Made by a program: the position numbers and the translations under genes
The notes under the pieces: model-generated
What the model was told of the DNA's origin: nothing
What the model saw: the letters and a program-made list of their open reading frames with translations, nothing else
Database searches by the model: none
Assembly (NCBI GenBank): GCA_002421805.1
Contig: DISM01000004.1
Location: 186,001-250,000, forward strand
Reading direction: 5' to 3'
DNA from: Candidatus Omnitrophica bacterium UBA6210
GTDB lineage: Bacteria; Omnitrophota; Gorgyraeia; Velamenicoccales; Velamenicoccaceae
Length of the DNA stretch: 64,000 nt
In this document: positions 1 to 7,790 of the stretch, in pieces
How positions within the stretch are numbered: position 1 is the first letter of the stretch
Layout: each line of letters opens with the position of its first letter

Positions 1-504
1 TCCCGTAGGCTCGTCCGCAAAGATAATCGGCGGGTCGCAGACCAGGCTCCGGGCGATCGCCACCCTCTGCTGCTGGCCGCCGGACATTTCATTGGGCCGG
101 TGGAGCATCCTGTCTTTGAGGCCGACGCCTTCGAGCTCTTTCTCAGCCCTTTCTTTGAGATGCCTCTTACCGGCATAGATCAAGGGAAGCTCTGCATTTT
201 CCAAGGCAGTCATTCTCGGCAACAAATGAAATTGCTGAAAGACGAAACCGACCAACTGGTTCCTCACCAGGGCCAATTCCTTGTCGGTGAGTTTTGTGAC
301 GTCTTCGCCCCCCAAAAAATACTCGCCGGAATCCGGACGGTCCAATAATCCCAGGACATGCATCATCGTGGATTTGCCCGATCCCGAAGCCCCCATGATG
401 GCGACAAACTCCCCCGCGGCGATCCTGAGGGACACGTCCCGCAAGGCCTCTACCTTGACATCGCCCATTTGATAGGTCTTGTATAGGTTCTTTGTCTCAA
501 TCAT
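1..504 (-). CDS. MacB/LolD-type ABC transporter ATP-binding protein (partial, cut by window edge)
   Basis: The reading frame begins at an ATG at 504 and stays open to base 1, so the first 168 residues are visible and the end lies outside. It shows Walker A (GASGSGKST), a Q-loop in VGFVFQQFHLLPRMTALEN, the signature MSGGQQQRVAIAR and Walker B with catalytic Glu (IIFADEPTG). This pattern is typical of MacB, LolD and FtsE ATPases. The gene starts 2 bases after the stop of a MacA-like adaptor, and a TolC-like gene lies upstream. The likely role is therefore to power a tripartite export pump in the inner membrane. Whether a permease is fused or encoded separately cannot be seen. The family assignment is certain; the substrate is unknown. 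Confidence 0.93.
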   Translation of the reverse strand, partial: MIETKNLYKTYQMGDVKVEALRDVSLRIAAGEFVAIMGASGSGKSTMMHVLGLLDRPDSGEYFLGGEDVTKLTDKELALVRNQLVGFVFQQFHLLPRMTALENAELPLIYAGKRHLKERAEKELEGVGLKDRMLHRPNEMSGGQQQRVAIARSLVCDPPIIFADEPTG

Positions 505-506
505 CC

Positions 507-1493
507 TTACGGCGGGCCCCCCTTGTCTTTCTTTGAGCTGGACATCTTGGGCAAAAACGGATTGCTGCCCGTGCTCGTCGTAGGCAGGACGTATTTCGTC
601 GACGTAATCAGCAATGTATCTTCGGCCGTTACTCCGGAGAGGACCTCATAGTTCTTGTCATCGGTGATCCCCAGCTTCACAGCGCGCTTGACCGGGTTCG
701 TGGCGCCTTCCTCTTTCACAATAACATAACTTTCGTTGTTCTCTTTGTGCACGGCGCCGACCGGTACGAGCAGGGCATTCTCCCTGGCTTCCGCCTTAAA
801 ATCCACGGTTGCGTTCATGCCGGAACGGAAGAATGCCGGCACCTCATCGGGAACAAGGTCCACTTTATATATGGTCACGTTGTTGGATGTCTCGGATTCA
901 TAATAAATATGGTCCACCTTGGCCTTAATAGCGATATCAGGATACGCGTCAAGACTGATTGTAGCCTCTTGTCCAAGCTTGATCTTGCCGATATCCGTTT
1001 CATCCACCTGCGCGCGGACGATCAGCTTATCCGACAGGACGACGACCGCATCGGTGGTTGTCACGGTCTGGCCGGGCTGGGTCGTCGCCACGATCACTTC
1101 CCCATCGATAGGCGCCGACAAAGGAATGGGTTTATAAGCATCCTCCCAATACTTCAATGTCTCCTCTCCCTGGCCGCGGGCATTATCCAGGAGCGCGGCG
1201 CGCTCGGTCGAGCTCATCCAGGCAAGGATCTGTCCCACCTTGACCTTCTCGCCCTCTTTGACCAAGACTTTCTCGATGCGGCCGTTCACCGGCGGCTTGA
1301 TCTCCAGACGGTTCTTGGGAAGGACAGTCCCTGTCGTCGAGATCGTCGTGTAAATCGTCCCGACCGCAGGCTTGACGATCTGTGTGATCTCCCCTTGCGT
1401 CCCGCCCCCCTTGAAGACCGTCGCCTTCAAAACAATAATAAGACCTGCAACCACCAATAGCCCGATACCGATCTTGCGCAGATTATTTTTCAT
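507..1493 (-). CDS. MacA/HlyD-type periplasmic adaptor (membrane fusion protein)
   Basis: A 328-residue protein with one N-terminal membrane anchor (about residues 8-26). It then has a biotinyl-lipoyl-like hairpin in two halves (around PPVNGRIEKVLVKEGEKVKVGQ and APIDGEVIVATTQPGQTV) and a beta-barrel and membrane-proximal domain typical of RND/MacA adaptors. The alpha-helical hairpin between the lipoyl halves is short. The start overlaps the end of the TolC-like gene by 11 bases and the stop is 2 bases before the ABC ATPase start, so the three are cotranscribed. Inferred role: a periplasmic bridge between the inner-membrane ABC exporter and the outer-membrane channel. The substrate (antibiotic, peptide or lipid) cannot be told from the sequence. 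Confidence 0.92.
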   Translation of the reverse strand: MKNNLRKIGIGLLVVAGLIIVLKATVFKGGGTQGEITQIVKPAVGTIYTTISTTGTVLPKNRLEIKPPVNGRIEKVLVKEGEKVKVGQILAWMSSTERAALLDNARGQGEETLKYWEDAYKPIPLSAPIDGEVIVATTQPGQTVTTTDAVVVLSDKLIVRAQVDETDIGKIKLGQEATISLDAYPDIAIKAKVDHIYYESETSNNVTIYKVDLVPDEVPAFFRSGMNATVDFKAEARENALLVPVGAVHKENNESYVIVKEEGATNPVKRAVKLGITDDKNYEVLSGVTAEDTLLITSTKYVLPTTSTGSNPFLPKMSSSKKDKGGPP

Positions 1494-2745
1494 GTTCCAG
1501 GGTCTCTCCTTTCGCCAGGATCCAATTGGCCTCCGCCAGCAGGGCAGCGGCCTGGGCGTTTAAGAGGTTTTTCTTCGCCGACACCAGGTCATCTTCGATG
1601 ATCGTCCAGTTGTCATAAGACATCAGGCCGATCGAATATTGGGCTTGGGCGATCTTGGAGCGTTCCTCGGTCGCGGTCAAAAATTTCTGTTTGACGTTCA
1701 CGTTCTCCACCGCGTCCTTTAAGAGCGCCCATGTCTGTTCAAGGGTCACCAGGACACTGTCCTTGGTGCTGCGCTCCGTGGCCTGGGCCGCTGTCAGAAG
1801 CGACTTGGCCTTATTGAGCTCGGCAGTCTTCAGGCCCCCTTCGAACAACGGCAAAGACAACCCCAGGCCCACGCTCCAGGTATTCGACTGGGGCGGCCAG
1901 TGGGCGCTCGATTTACCGATGCTCGTATCGGCCGACACAACAGGAAAAAAGTTTTCTTTAGCGGACTTGACGCCGAAGACGGCCGCATTCTTCTCGGCCA
2001 CCGTCTTCTGTAAAGATGGGTGCTTTGCCGCGATCGCCTGAAAATCAGGTTCTTGTTCCTGGGATTCCCTGACATCGAAATCGCCCTTCGCCTCAATGGC
2101 CGCAAAATCCGTCCGGCCCATGGCTTTGGTCAACTGCCACTGCGCCACGGTCACGTCCCTCTTGGCCTGTTCCAGCTCAAATTTTGCCTGGGCAAGATTG
2201 GCTTCGGCCGTCAAAAGCGCCCCCTTATGTTCCAGGCCGGACTGGTATCTCAAAGAGATCAGGACGAGATTGGACTTGCGGATACTGATGATATCTTCCG
2301 TCACGCCGACAAGCGTCTGGGCATAAAGAAGGTCAATGAAGGCGCTGCGCAGGCTCTGGCGGACATCGGATGAAACAAAGCGGTAGTTCTCCTTGGACGC
2401 CTGAATGTTCTGCTTGGCGGCATTGACGTCTGAGACGGTCTTAAAACCGTCAAACACGAGCTGGGAACCGGAAACACCGTAAGTATAGGTGTCCGCGGTC
2501 CCGCCGCCGGCAGCCTTGCCCGTCGTGGCGCCGACGCTGCTGGCGACCTGCGGATAAAGCGCGCTGGCCGTGATCTGCTTGTCCGATGTCGACTGTTTGA
2601 CGCCTTCGACGGCCACGATCAGGTCGGGATTGTTCTTGGCCGCCTCTTTGACGCAATCCTCCCATGTCAGCGTCTCAGCCGCCCAGGCAGGACGGCATAA
2701 GGCAACAACGGCAAGAACTATGGAGAAAAACAAACTCGGCTTCAT
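1483..2745 (-). CDS. TolC-family outer membrane efflux protein
   Basis: A 420-residue protein with a signal peptide (about residues 1-22, ending PAWAA). It contains two long alpha-helical repeats typical of the OEP/TolC family, with the characteristic N-x-x-L and alanine-rich coiled segments (for example residues 95-215 and 300-400). The length is slightly under E. coli TolC. It lies between an AbrB-type regulator (stop 4 bases upstream of this start) and the MacA-like adaptor (11-base overlap). The role is an outer-membrane exit duct for the adjacent ABC pump. There is no clear Shine-Dalgarno, so translation may be coupled to the regulator gene. Confidence 0.93.
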   Translation of the reverse strand: MKPSLFFSIVLAVVALCRPAWAAETLTWEDCVKEAAKNNPDLIVAVEGVKQSTSDKQITASALYPQVASSVGATTGKAAGGGTADTYTYGVSGSQLVFDGFKTVSDVNAAKQNIQASKENYRFVSSDVRQSLRSAFIDLLYAQTLVGVTEDIISIRKSNLVLISLRYQSGLEHKGALLTAEANLAQAKFELEQAKRDVTVAQWQLTKAMGRTDFAAIEAKGDFDVRESQEQEPDFQAIAAKHPSLQKTVAEKNAAVFGVKSAKENFFPVVSADTSIGKSSAHWPPQSNTWSVGLGLSLPLFEGGLKTAELNKAKSLLTAAQATERSTKDSVLVTLEQTWALLKDAVENVNVKQKFLTATEERSKIAQAQYSIGLMSYDNWTIIEDDLVSAKKNLLNAQAAALLAEANWILAKGETLEHEK

Positions 2746-2749
2746 CGTG

Positions 2750-2980
2750 TTATTTCAATCCGGCCTCAAAAGATTCACGTAACCTGGATATTTCAGACAA
2801 AAAGCGGCTGAATTCCTCGACGGGAACCAGGCCGATCATGCCCTTGCCCTTCGAGAGAACGACCATCTTGTCATTCGCGCGAAGACTGAGCTTTTTGCGC
2901 AGCTCAACGGGAATGACCACCTGCCCCTTGGCGCCCAGGGTTACGGTCCCGTAGACCTTTGGATGCATTTCATGACTCAT
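2750..2980 (-). CDS. AbrB/SpoVT-type DNA-binding regulator
   Basis: A 76-residue protein with a swapped-hairpin AbrB domain: VTLGAKGQVVIPVELRKKL is the hallmark strand-turn-strand at about residues 12-30. A short acidic helical tail follows. AbrB-like proteins of this size are either transition-state regulators or antitoxins (MazE/VapB type). No toxin gene is adjacent. The gene sits 4 bases upstream of the TolC gene, behind a good Shine-Dalgarno (AAGGAG), and is the first gene of the efflux operon. This suggests autoregulation of the pump operon, by inference from position only. Confidence 0.85.
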   Translation of the reverse strand: MSHEMHPKVYGTVTLGAKGQVVIPVELRKKLSLRANDKMVVLSKGKGMIGLVPVEEFSRFLSEISRLRESFEAGLK

Positions 2981-3164
2981 GAGCTACTCCTTTTTTATCA
3001 ACAAATATATGGACTTGCAGACAGCCGCCTGACGCAGACTGAATGAAGCGATCATTTCCTCAAGTATGACTTGTATGAAATGTAGGAAATGTTAGATTTA
3101 TTCTACTCCATCACAGCGCATCATGCAATTGATTTTTCGGGGAATTTTGAAGACAGGGAAAAAC

Positions 3165-3923
3165 TTATTTCCCTAAGATCATCTTAAACGGCAGGGAGAC
3201 GACCTGGATAACGCTTTTGGCCCCGGTCTTGGCCGTGCCCCAGGCAGCGTCGATCGTATCAGAAACGCCGGACATGGCGGGTGCGAGGGCGAGATTGATC
3301 AATTTCCCGATATCCGTATTCTGGATCGCATTAAAAATGATCAGCTTGACGACCTCGTTTTCATCCTGAAGCCTGACGAACGCCTCGTCCTTCATGCCGA
3401 TGGTGTAGCTATGGATTTTTTTACCGGAAGGCGTATATTCCGTATAATTGACCGTCCCGATGCTCAGAACAAGAACGTCGAAAAAGAAGGGCGTCCTGTC
3501 TTTGTCGACGGCGTCCGGGTCCCTGATCGGAACCAATTCCTTGATATTCACCTTGCCCTCGCGGTTCTTGATGATGGAGAGCCGTTCAAGGTCAACGGCC
3601 AAAAGATAAATATGCGGTTTCTTTTGAGTGATGACGCCGCCCAGGTCCCAGACGAGATGGATCGCGTTGATATAGGCCAGTTCTTTCTCGTCGAATCCGG
3701 GGGGATTGTAGATGGTGACCCCCTCGGCACAAACATGGGTCAAAAGCGGCGAGTAAGTCAGTTTCTGTATCGTGACGTTGATGCCCAGCTGCTGTTCGAT
3801 CTCCTGCTCGACCAGGTCTTTGATCTTCAGGTGTTTGATGATCGCAAACGTCGAACAGGAAAGAACGATGACAAGAAGGAAAATAATGCCCAGAGCGACC
3901 GCAAAAGTTCTGATGATTCTCAC
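3165..3923 (-). CDS. AsmA-like single-pass membrane protein
   Basis: The start is taken at the GTG at 3923, which has GAGGAGG 7 bases upstream; a TTG at 3938 would overlap that site. The 252-residue product has one N-terminal membrane helix (about 8-30). A domain follows whose opening (LVEQEIEQQLGINVTIQKL, then the YNPPGFDEKELAYI segment) resembles the N-terminal domain of AsmA/DUF748 proteins. AsmA-like proteins sit in the periplasm and take part in envelope lipid homeostasis. The protein is much shorter than AsmA (about 600 residues) and ends in an amphipathic alanine-rich stretch. It is the last gene of a five-gene envelope operon; no terminator is obvious. The specific function is unknown. 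Confidence 0.7.
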   Translation of the reverse strand: MRIIRTFAVALGIIFLLVIVLSCSTFAIIKHLKIKDLVEQEIEQQLGINVTIQKLTYSPLLTHVCAEGVTIYNPPGFDEKELAYINAIHLVWDLGGVITQKKPHIYLLAVDLERLSIIKNREGKVNIKELVPIRDPDAVDKDRTPFFFDVLVLSIGTVNYTEYTPSGKKIHSYTIGMKDEAFVRLQDENEVVKLIIFNAIQNTDIGKLINLALAPAMSGVSDTIDAAWGTAKTGAKSVIQVVSLPFKMILGK

Positions 3924-3943
3924 GATGTTCCTCCTCAAAGACC

Positions 3944-4675
3944 CTAATTGTCAAACCCCAGATAATCCGATGCCGTCAAAACGACGTCTGTAATGCAGTT
4001 CAATAAGGCGATCCCGAAGAAGACCCAGAATGCGGCGCCGGATGCGCTGATGACCATGGGAACGTCTTTAGAAAAAAACAAGTCGAAGAACGCCACTGGT
4101 GTCCCGCTGAACGCCACAAACACGACAAAAAACAGAACGATGGAAACAGAATTGTTAACGCACCACTTAACGAACGTCCAGTAATGGGCGCGCTTTTTAA
4201 ACAGCCTCATCCTGAAGGCGATCGTCAAAAGCCAGACGACGTTCGCCGATAACAAACAGACGAACCATTCAAAGAACCTGTAGGCATTCTCCTCACTGCC
4301 GGCGATGGCCAGACACATCGAGTAATAGGCAAAGGAATGAAGCAAGAGCAAAGGGAAATCGAGGACAAAGACAACCCAATGCCATTTCTTATGTTTTTCG
4401 GCAACCAGGGCCGCCGAATACAGGTTCCTGGTCGGAGCAAAAAAGAACCTGATCAAAACGAAAGTGCTGATGACCAAAAGCGGCAATGTGGCCCAGTTTT
4501 TGGCCCGGATCACGGCCTCGGCCGAAGCCGCATATCCCCAGGCCATGAAGATCGCGTAGATGATCTCGGCCCGGACGATAAAATCGTCGAAACGTTTGTG
4601 CAGCTCCGCCCCGCAGGCCGCGCACACTTTTCTATGGCTCCCGCACACATGGCACTGTTCCATAGGTCTCCCCAT
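3944..4675 (-). CDS. Polytopic membrane protein with N-terminal zinc ribbon
   Basis: A 243-residue protein. The N-terminus carries two CxxC knuckles (CHVC...CAAC within residues 8-22), which look like a small zinc ribbon. About six hydrophobic segments follow (about 38-58, 64-84, 100-122, 130-150, 170-192, 210-232). Two start codons are possible (4675 with AAGGA upstream, or 4663 with GGGGAG). I do not recognise a named family. It lies 8 bases after the preceding secreted protein gene and 20 bases before the AsmA-like gene, so it belongs to the same transcription unit. The function is unknown; the context says envelope. Confidence 0.75.
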   Translation of the reverse strand: MGRPMEQCHVCGSHRKVCAACGAELHKRFDDFIVRAEIIYAIFMAWGYAASAEAVIRAKNWATLPLLVISTFVLIRFFFAPTRNLYSAALVAEKHKKWHWVVFVLDFPLLLLHSFAYYSMCLAIAGSEENAYRFFEWFVCLLSANVVWLLTIAFRMRLFKKRAHYWTFVKWCVNNSVSIVLFFVVFVAFSGTPVAFFDLFFSKDVPMVISASGAAFWVFFGIALLNCITDVVLTASDYLGFDN

Positions 4676-4683
4676 GTCTTCCT

Positions 4684-5289
4684 TTAGAATTTCTCAGTTT
4701 TTTGGATCTCGTCTTTGAAATATGTCAGGCCCAGGCCGCCGGTCTGGATCCGGTAATGGTCCCCTTTTTCTTCCAACAACTCGCCCTCGACGACGTGGCC
4801 GTCCTTGAGATAGATCCTCAGCCCATGGCCGGCGGGCACGTCGGCAACGCCCTTCTTCTCGCCTGCCGGCGGCCCATCCTGGTCTTCAAATTCGATCATC
4901 CTGGGCTCTGCCGTCCTCGGGGCGTCCTGCGCGGCCGCCGTCGCTTCCTGCGTCTGCGAAGGGCCGCCGAGCTGGCCCAAGAGCGCGGCGCCTTTGGTTG
5001 AAAGGACTTCACTGCTCTCCCCGTAGATCTTGGCAATGGCCTGGCCAGCCACATCTGCAGCCGTGCTGCCCTGACCCGCCCCTTCCTCTTCGTCTCCGGG
5101 ATCTTTCGGCTTCTCTTTTTTGGCTGCGGCGGCCGCGGTCACGGCCCCGGTAAGGGCCGTATATTCCAGCGTTGACTGGGCCTGCGCGGCATCCGCCAAG
5201 ACAAAAATACAAAAGAGGCATCCCGCCGCAAACAGCAAAATGCCATACGGGTATCTGACAAAAACAGTCCCTCTATTCCTCGTTTTCAT
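4684..5289 (-). CDS. Secreted protein of unknown function with C-terminal SH3-like strand region
   Basis: A 201-residue protein with a positively charged N-terminus and a signal peptide ending near residue 38 (LADAAQA). The middle is alanine-, lysine- and glutamate-rich and low in complexity (about 40-130). The last 45 residues form a compact region of the type LKDGHVVEGELLEEKGDHYRIQ, which resembles small barrel domains in secreted proteins of unknown function. The start overlaps the PilZ gene stop by 17 bases and lacks its own Shine-Dalgarno, so translation is probably coupled. I cannot assign a function. Confidence 0.7.
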   Translation of the reverse strand: MKTRNRGTVFVRYPYGILLFAAGCLFCIFVLADAAQAQSTLEYTALTGAVTAAAAAKKEKPKDPGDEEEGAGQGSTAADVAGQAIAKIYGESSEVLSTKGAALLGQLGGPSQTQEATAAAQDAPRTAEPRMIEFEDQDGPPAGEKKGVADVPAGHGLRIYLKDGHVVEGELLEEKGDHYRIQTGGLGLTYFKDEIQKTEKF

Positions 5290-5674
5290 GTAACGGCTGC
5301 TGCCCCCGGCTCAGACGATGAATAATAAGATCAGCGATCTCTTTTCTGTCCTCTTCGCTGATGTCCAGAAACCTGATGCCGGCCACATTGAAAGCGCCGG
5401 TACCGCTTGCGTGCTTCTCTTCCTTGGCATCGAATTTGCCCAGCCATACCACCTTACCGCGGGCACGGATGACGCTGCCGCCCGGCAGCGCGAATTCCAG
5501 CTCTAACGCCCCTCCAATACCCACGGGTTCCCGCAAGACCAGGCAGATCCCGACGACGGAGATATTTCTCGACAGGGCTTTCTTCTGCGGCCTGTTTGCC
5601 GCAGAATCCTCGGACGTCCTCCATTTAACCGTTACGCTTAATCCGACCCTAACGCAGCTTCTTCTCTCTTCCAT
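5273..5674 (-). CDS. PilZ domain protein (probable c-di-GMP effector)
   Basis: The start is taken at the ATG at 5674, which has AGGA upstream and lies 19 bases after the previous stop; an upstream in-frame start would overlap the neighbour. The 133-residue product opens MEERRSCVR, a typical start of small PilZ proteins. Next come a beta-barrel with NISVVGICLVL in place of the usual N-x-S-x-x-G motif, and a C-terminal GIRFLDISEEDRKEI segment. The RxxxR part of the c-di-GMP motif is represented by RRSCVR. Inferred role: it senses c-di-GMP and modulates a partner, perhaps the neighbouring envelope proteins. Confidence 0.85.
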   Translation of the reverse strand: MEERRSCVRVGLSVTVKWRTSEDSAANRPQKKALSRNISVVGICLVLREPVGIGGALELEFALPGGSVIRARGKVVWLGKFDAKEEKHASGTGAFNVAGIRFLDISEEDRKEIADLIIHRLSRGQQPLHENEE

Positions 5675-5693
5675 GCTTGTCCTGATGAACGGC

Positions 5694-6398
5694 TTATTTT
5701 CCCGTTTCCGGAAACATGATCCCCAAGATAACAAGGACCCACAAAAGTGAACCGATGACAATGCCGAAAATATTCCATCCGTTGAACCGGCTGTCCACCC
5801 GGGTTTGCGGCGACAATCGCTGGCCGAGGTTATTGATGCTTCTCTGGACGGTTAGAAGCGGAATAAAAGAAAACGACGAGATCAGGTCAAAGGGGCTGGG
5901 CAATTTATACGTGATGATCATAAGAATGTAGCACGTCGCCAGGACACCTTCCTTTATGCCGGTCTTGAGCTGGTGTTGCTCGCTGTATTCCCTGACAATC
6001 TTAAAAAGGCTGTAACAAAAAAACGGGCCAAAGATGCCTCTGGCCAAAGGACTCACCTTGAAATCGTGTTTTTCCTTCAAGAACTTCCAGTTCCTGTAAA
6101 ACCAGTAGATCTCATAAAAGCCCCATGTAAAAAAGGCCATGACAATCAGCTTTTTCGGCGTGACCGCAAAAAACGGCTGCCCCACATCCTTGCGATAATC
6201 GCGGCCCTTGAGCATCGACTCTTCGGGATTCTTCTGCGCCGGCGGCTTGACTCCCTTGGCGATCAATTCCTCCTTGATGATATTGAAAGCGCCCTCAGGC
6301 CACTCATGCCGCTTGTTCTCGACCCAGATGTCCTGAAGCTCCTGCTTGGTCTTCTGCCGCAGGGTGCTCCTCAATTGCCCTTCTTCCATTTTATCCAC
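5694..6398 (-). CDS. Membrane protein of unknown function (DUF4234-like)
   Basis: The start is assigned to GTG 6398 because GGAGGAGG lies directly upstream at good spacing; an ATG at 6425 has none and sits almost in the upstream terminator. The 234-residue protein has an N-terminal soluble helical part (ELQDIWVENKRHEWPEGAF). About four membrane segments follow, beginning KLIVMAFFTWGFYEIYWFYR. Aromatic-rich segments of this kind occur in DUF4234-type proteins. It is the first gene of the PilZ/AsmA-like operon. Its promoter was not recognised; it could be read from upstream through the terminator at 6435-6470. Function unknown. Confidence 0.7.
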   Translation of the reverse strand: MDKMEEGQLRSTLRQKTKQELQDIWVENKRHEWPEGAFNIIKEELIAKGVKPPAQKNPEESMLKGRDYRKDVGQPFFAVTPKKLIVMAFFTWGFYEIYWFYRNWKFLKEKHDFKVSPLARGIFGPFFCYSLFKIVREYSEQHQLKTGIKEGVLATCYILMIITYKLPSPFDLISSFSFIPLLTVQRSINNLGQRLSPQTRVDSRFNGWNIFGIVIGSLLWVLVILGIMFPETGK

Positions 6399-6434
6399 GG
6401 GCCCTCCTCCGATATACGCGCCCAACCGCCTATG

Positions 6435-6470
6435 AAAAAACCAAGAACGCGCTAAAACGCTCTTGGCCTT
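6435..6470 (-). terminator. Rho-independent terminator after the amzA-smr pair
   Basis: On the minus strand a 9-base stem (CCAAGAGCG with CGTTCTTGG, one G-U pair) is followed directly by six T. It lies about 150 bases after the Smr gene and just before the next operon. Confidence 0.75.
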
Positions 6471-6618
6471 TTCTCCAGGGATACGGTATCCATACTCTCA
6501 AAAACCGTTGCAACCCATTGAAAAATTTATAGTTACCTACGCTTCTTATATCGCTCTTTGACAGCGATGTCAAACGATTATTCCTCGCGCGACAGCAAAC
6601 CGTCCCTCTTGAAAAGCT

Positions 6619-6927
6619 TCATCTGCCGGCCGGCGGCGGATATCCGTATAACCCTATTTTCTTGCGATGAGACATGGGCTTGAAGTGCACGAAGATACGG
6701 CCGAAATTTTTGTCGTCTTTCTCGACCCGGTGGTAAAGCTGCCTTGTTCCCGGCTGGTCCAGGAAGCGTAGGACGCGTTTTTTCAGCTCCCCGCTCCCCT
6801 TGCCAGTGATGATCTCCAGCAAGGAAATCCTCTTGCTCAGGGCCTCATCCATGACCCGGCGGAGTTCGGCATCGATCGCCTCTCCCTTATTAAAAATATC
6901 ATGCAGGTCTAATTTTATTTTTGCCAT
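6619..6927 (-). CDS. Smr-domain protein
   Basis: A 102-residue protein that is essentially one Smr (small MutS-related) domain. It shows the LDLH motif near residue 5 and the loop IITGKGSGELKKRV near residue 40. A basic region with the HFKPMSH motif follows near the C-terminus. Stand-alone Smr proteins are nucleases or RNA-binding factors; SmrB cleaves mRNA at collided ribosomes. It lies 15 bases after the archaemetzincin gene, so the two are likely cotranscribed. No strong ribosome binding site is seen. Confidence 0.85.
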   Translation of the reverse strand: MAKIKLDLHDIFNKGEAIDAELRRVMDEALSKRISLLEIITGKGSGELKKRVLRFLDQPGTRQLYHRVEKDDKNFGRIFVHFKPMSHRKKIGLYGYPPPAGR

Positions 6928-6942
6928 TGTTAAGATGCAGCC

Positions 6943-7479
6943 TTAAGTCTGCTCCGACGAGAATTTCTTCCTGCAAACAGGACAAAAGCCGGCTTTTTTG
7001 GCGTCGGTGTCAGTCACGGAATCTGAAAAATACATGGCGCAGTGCCGGTTGCGGCAATGACCGAGCCGGAAGGTGTGCCCAAGTTCGTGTATCGCTTCCT
7101 TGACGACCCTGGAATGGAACAATTCCCTGTCCTGTTTTTGTCCGTAAAACTCGGGCCTCAGGCGCGCCAGCGAAACCAAACAGCAGGCGGTCCTGTGGTT
7201 GGCGAGGCCAAAAATAAAATTCATAGGGTCTGTATGCATGTCGGCATCGAGGATACCCAGAACCCTTTCTTCTTTTTTGTCGATAATGAACTCGTCGTCA
7301 AGATCATCCAGGATGGCATTGGCATAATACTGGCGCCTTTGAAAATCATAGGCCTCTTCCGTGATCGGCCTCCTGGCCGTCATCTCAACGTCTGCAGAAA
7401 ACACCTGCGCCAGGCTGCGCTTGAGAGCGCCGAAGACGCCACCCCGGACCGTCCCGATAGGAATGACAAAAATCTTCAT
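6943..7479 (-). CDS. amzA: Archaemetzincin-type zinc metalloprotease
   Basis: A 178-residue protein carrying the full archaemetzincin signature. HELGHTFRLGHC supplies three zinc-binding His and the catalytic Glu. It is followed by the CRNRHCAMYF cluster and a CPVC knuckle near the C-terminus (a structural zinc site). The N-terminus MKIFVIPIG is the usual start of the family. Archaemetzincins are cytosolic peptidases common in archaea and scattered in bacteria. The ATG lies only 6 bases after a good -10 box (7486-7491), so the mRNA may be leaderless. Smr follows downstream. Confidence 0.93.
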   Translation of the reverse strand: MKIFVIPIGTVRGGVFGALKRSLAQVFSADVEMTARRPITEEAYDFQRRQYYANAILDDLDDEFIIDKKEERVLGILDADMHTDPMNFIFGLANHRTACCLVSLARLRPEFYGQKQDRELFHSRVVKEAIHELGHTFRLGHCRNRHCAMYFSDSVTDTDAKKAGFCPVCRKKFSSEQT

Positions 7480-7485
7480 GCCCCT

Positions 7486-7513
7486 ATTATACCCTGACGA
7501 ACGTAGAAAGCAA
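7486..7513 (-). promoter_or_regulatory. Sigma70-type promoter of amzA (possibly leaderless)
   Basis: TATAAT (7486-7491) is preceded at 16 bases by TTGCTT (7508-7513). The predicted start of transcription falls on the A of the amzA ATG at 7479. Confidence 0.6.
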
Positions 7514-7790
7514 AGAATCTGCCCGGGGAAACCGCACCTTGCCTACCTTGGCCTCGGCCTTCGGTCAGGACCAAAGGCAGACGAAGCCATGCCCTCCATG
7601 AGTCATCCGTCACCGGTGCGTCAGCCACCACTTCTTCGGCGGACGGCCGATAACGCTCTGGTAGCGGCCGCTGGCGGATTTCCCCGCCTCCGGCGGGATT
7701 TCGCCGGGTGGAATGTTTCGGTGCTCAAAATTCGGGCAGATGACTTACGTCACCAAGAGCAAGGCGACGGTTCCGTAAGTCATGCCCTCA
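7514..7790. other. Intergenic region with inverted repeats
   Basis: No credible gene was found between amzA and the radical SAM gene. The region holds a 9-base inverted repeat (ATGACTTAC at 7740-7748 and GTAAGTCAT at 7775-7783). It also holds a GC-rich palindrome cluster around 7670-7712 built from GGCGGATTTC-like and CCGGCGGG blocks. These could act as a terminator-like or REP-like element after the radical SAM gene; there is no T-run. Confidence 0.4.

Noticed and set aside
747..1460. Long plus-strand frames opposite the MacA-like gene, and many others across the window
   Set aside because: They are antisense shadows of well-supported minus-strand genes and show no family motifs or ribosome binding sites.
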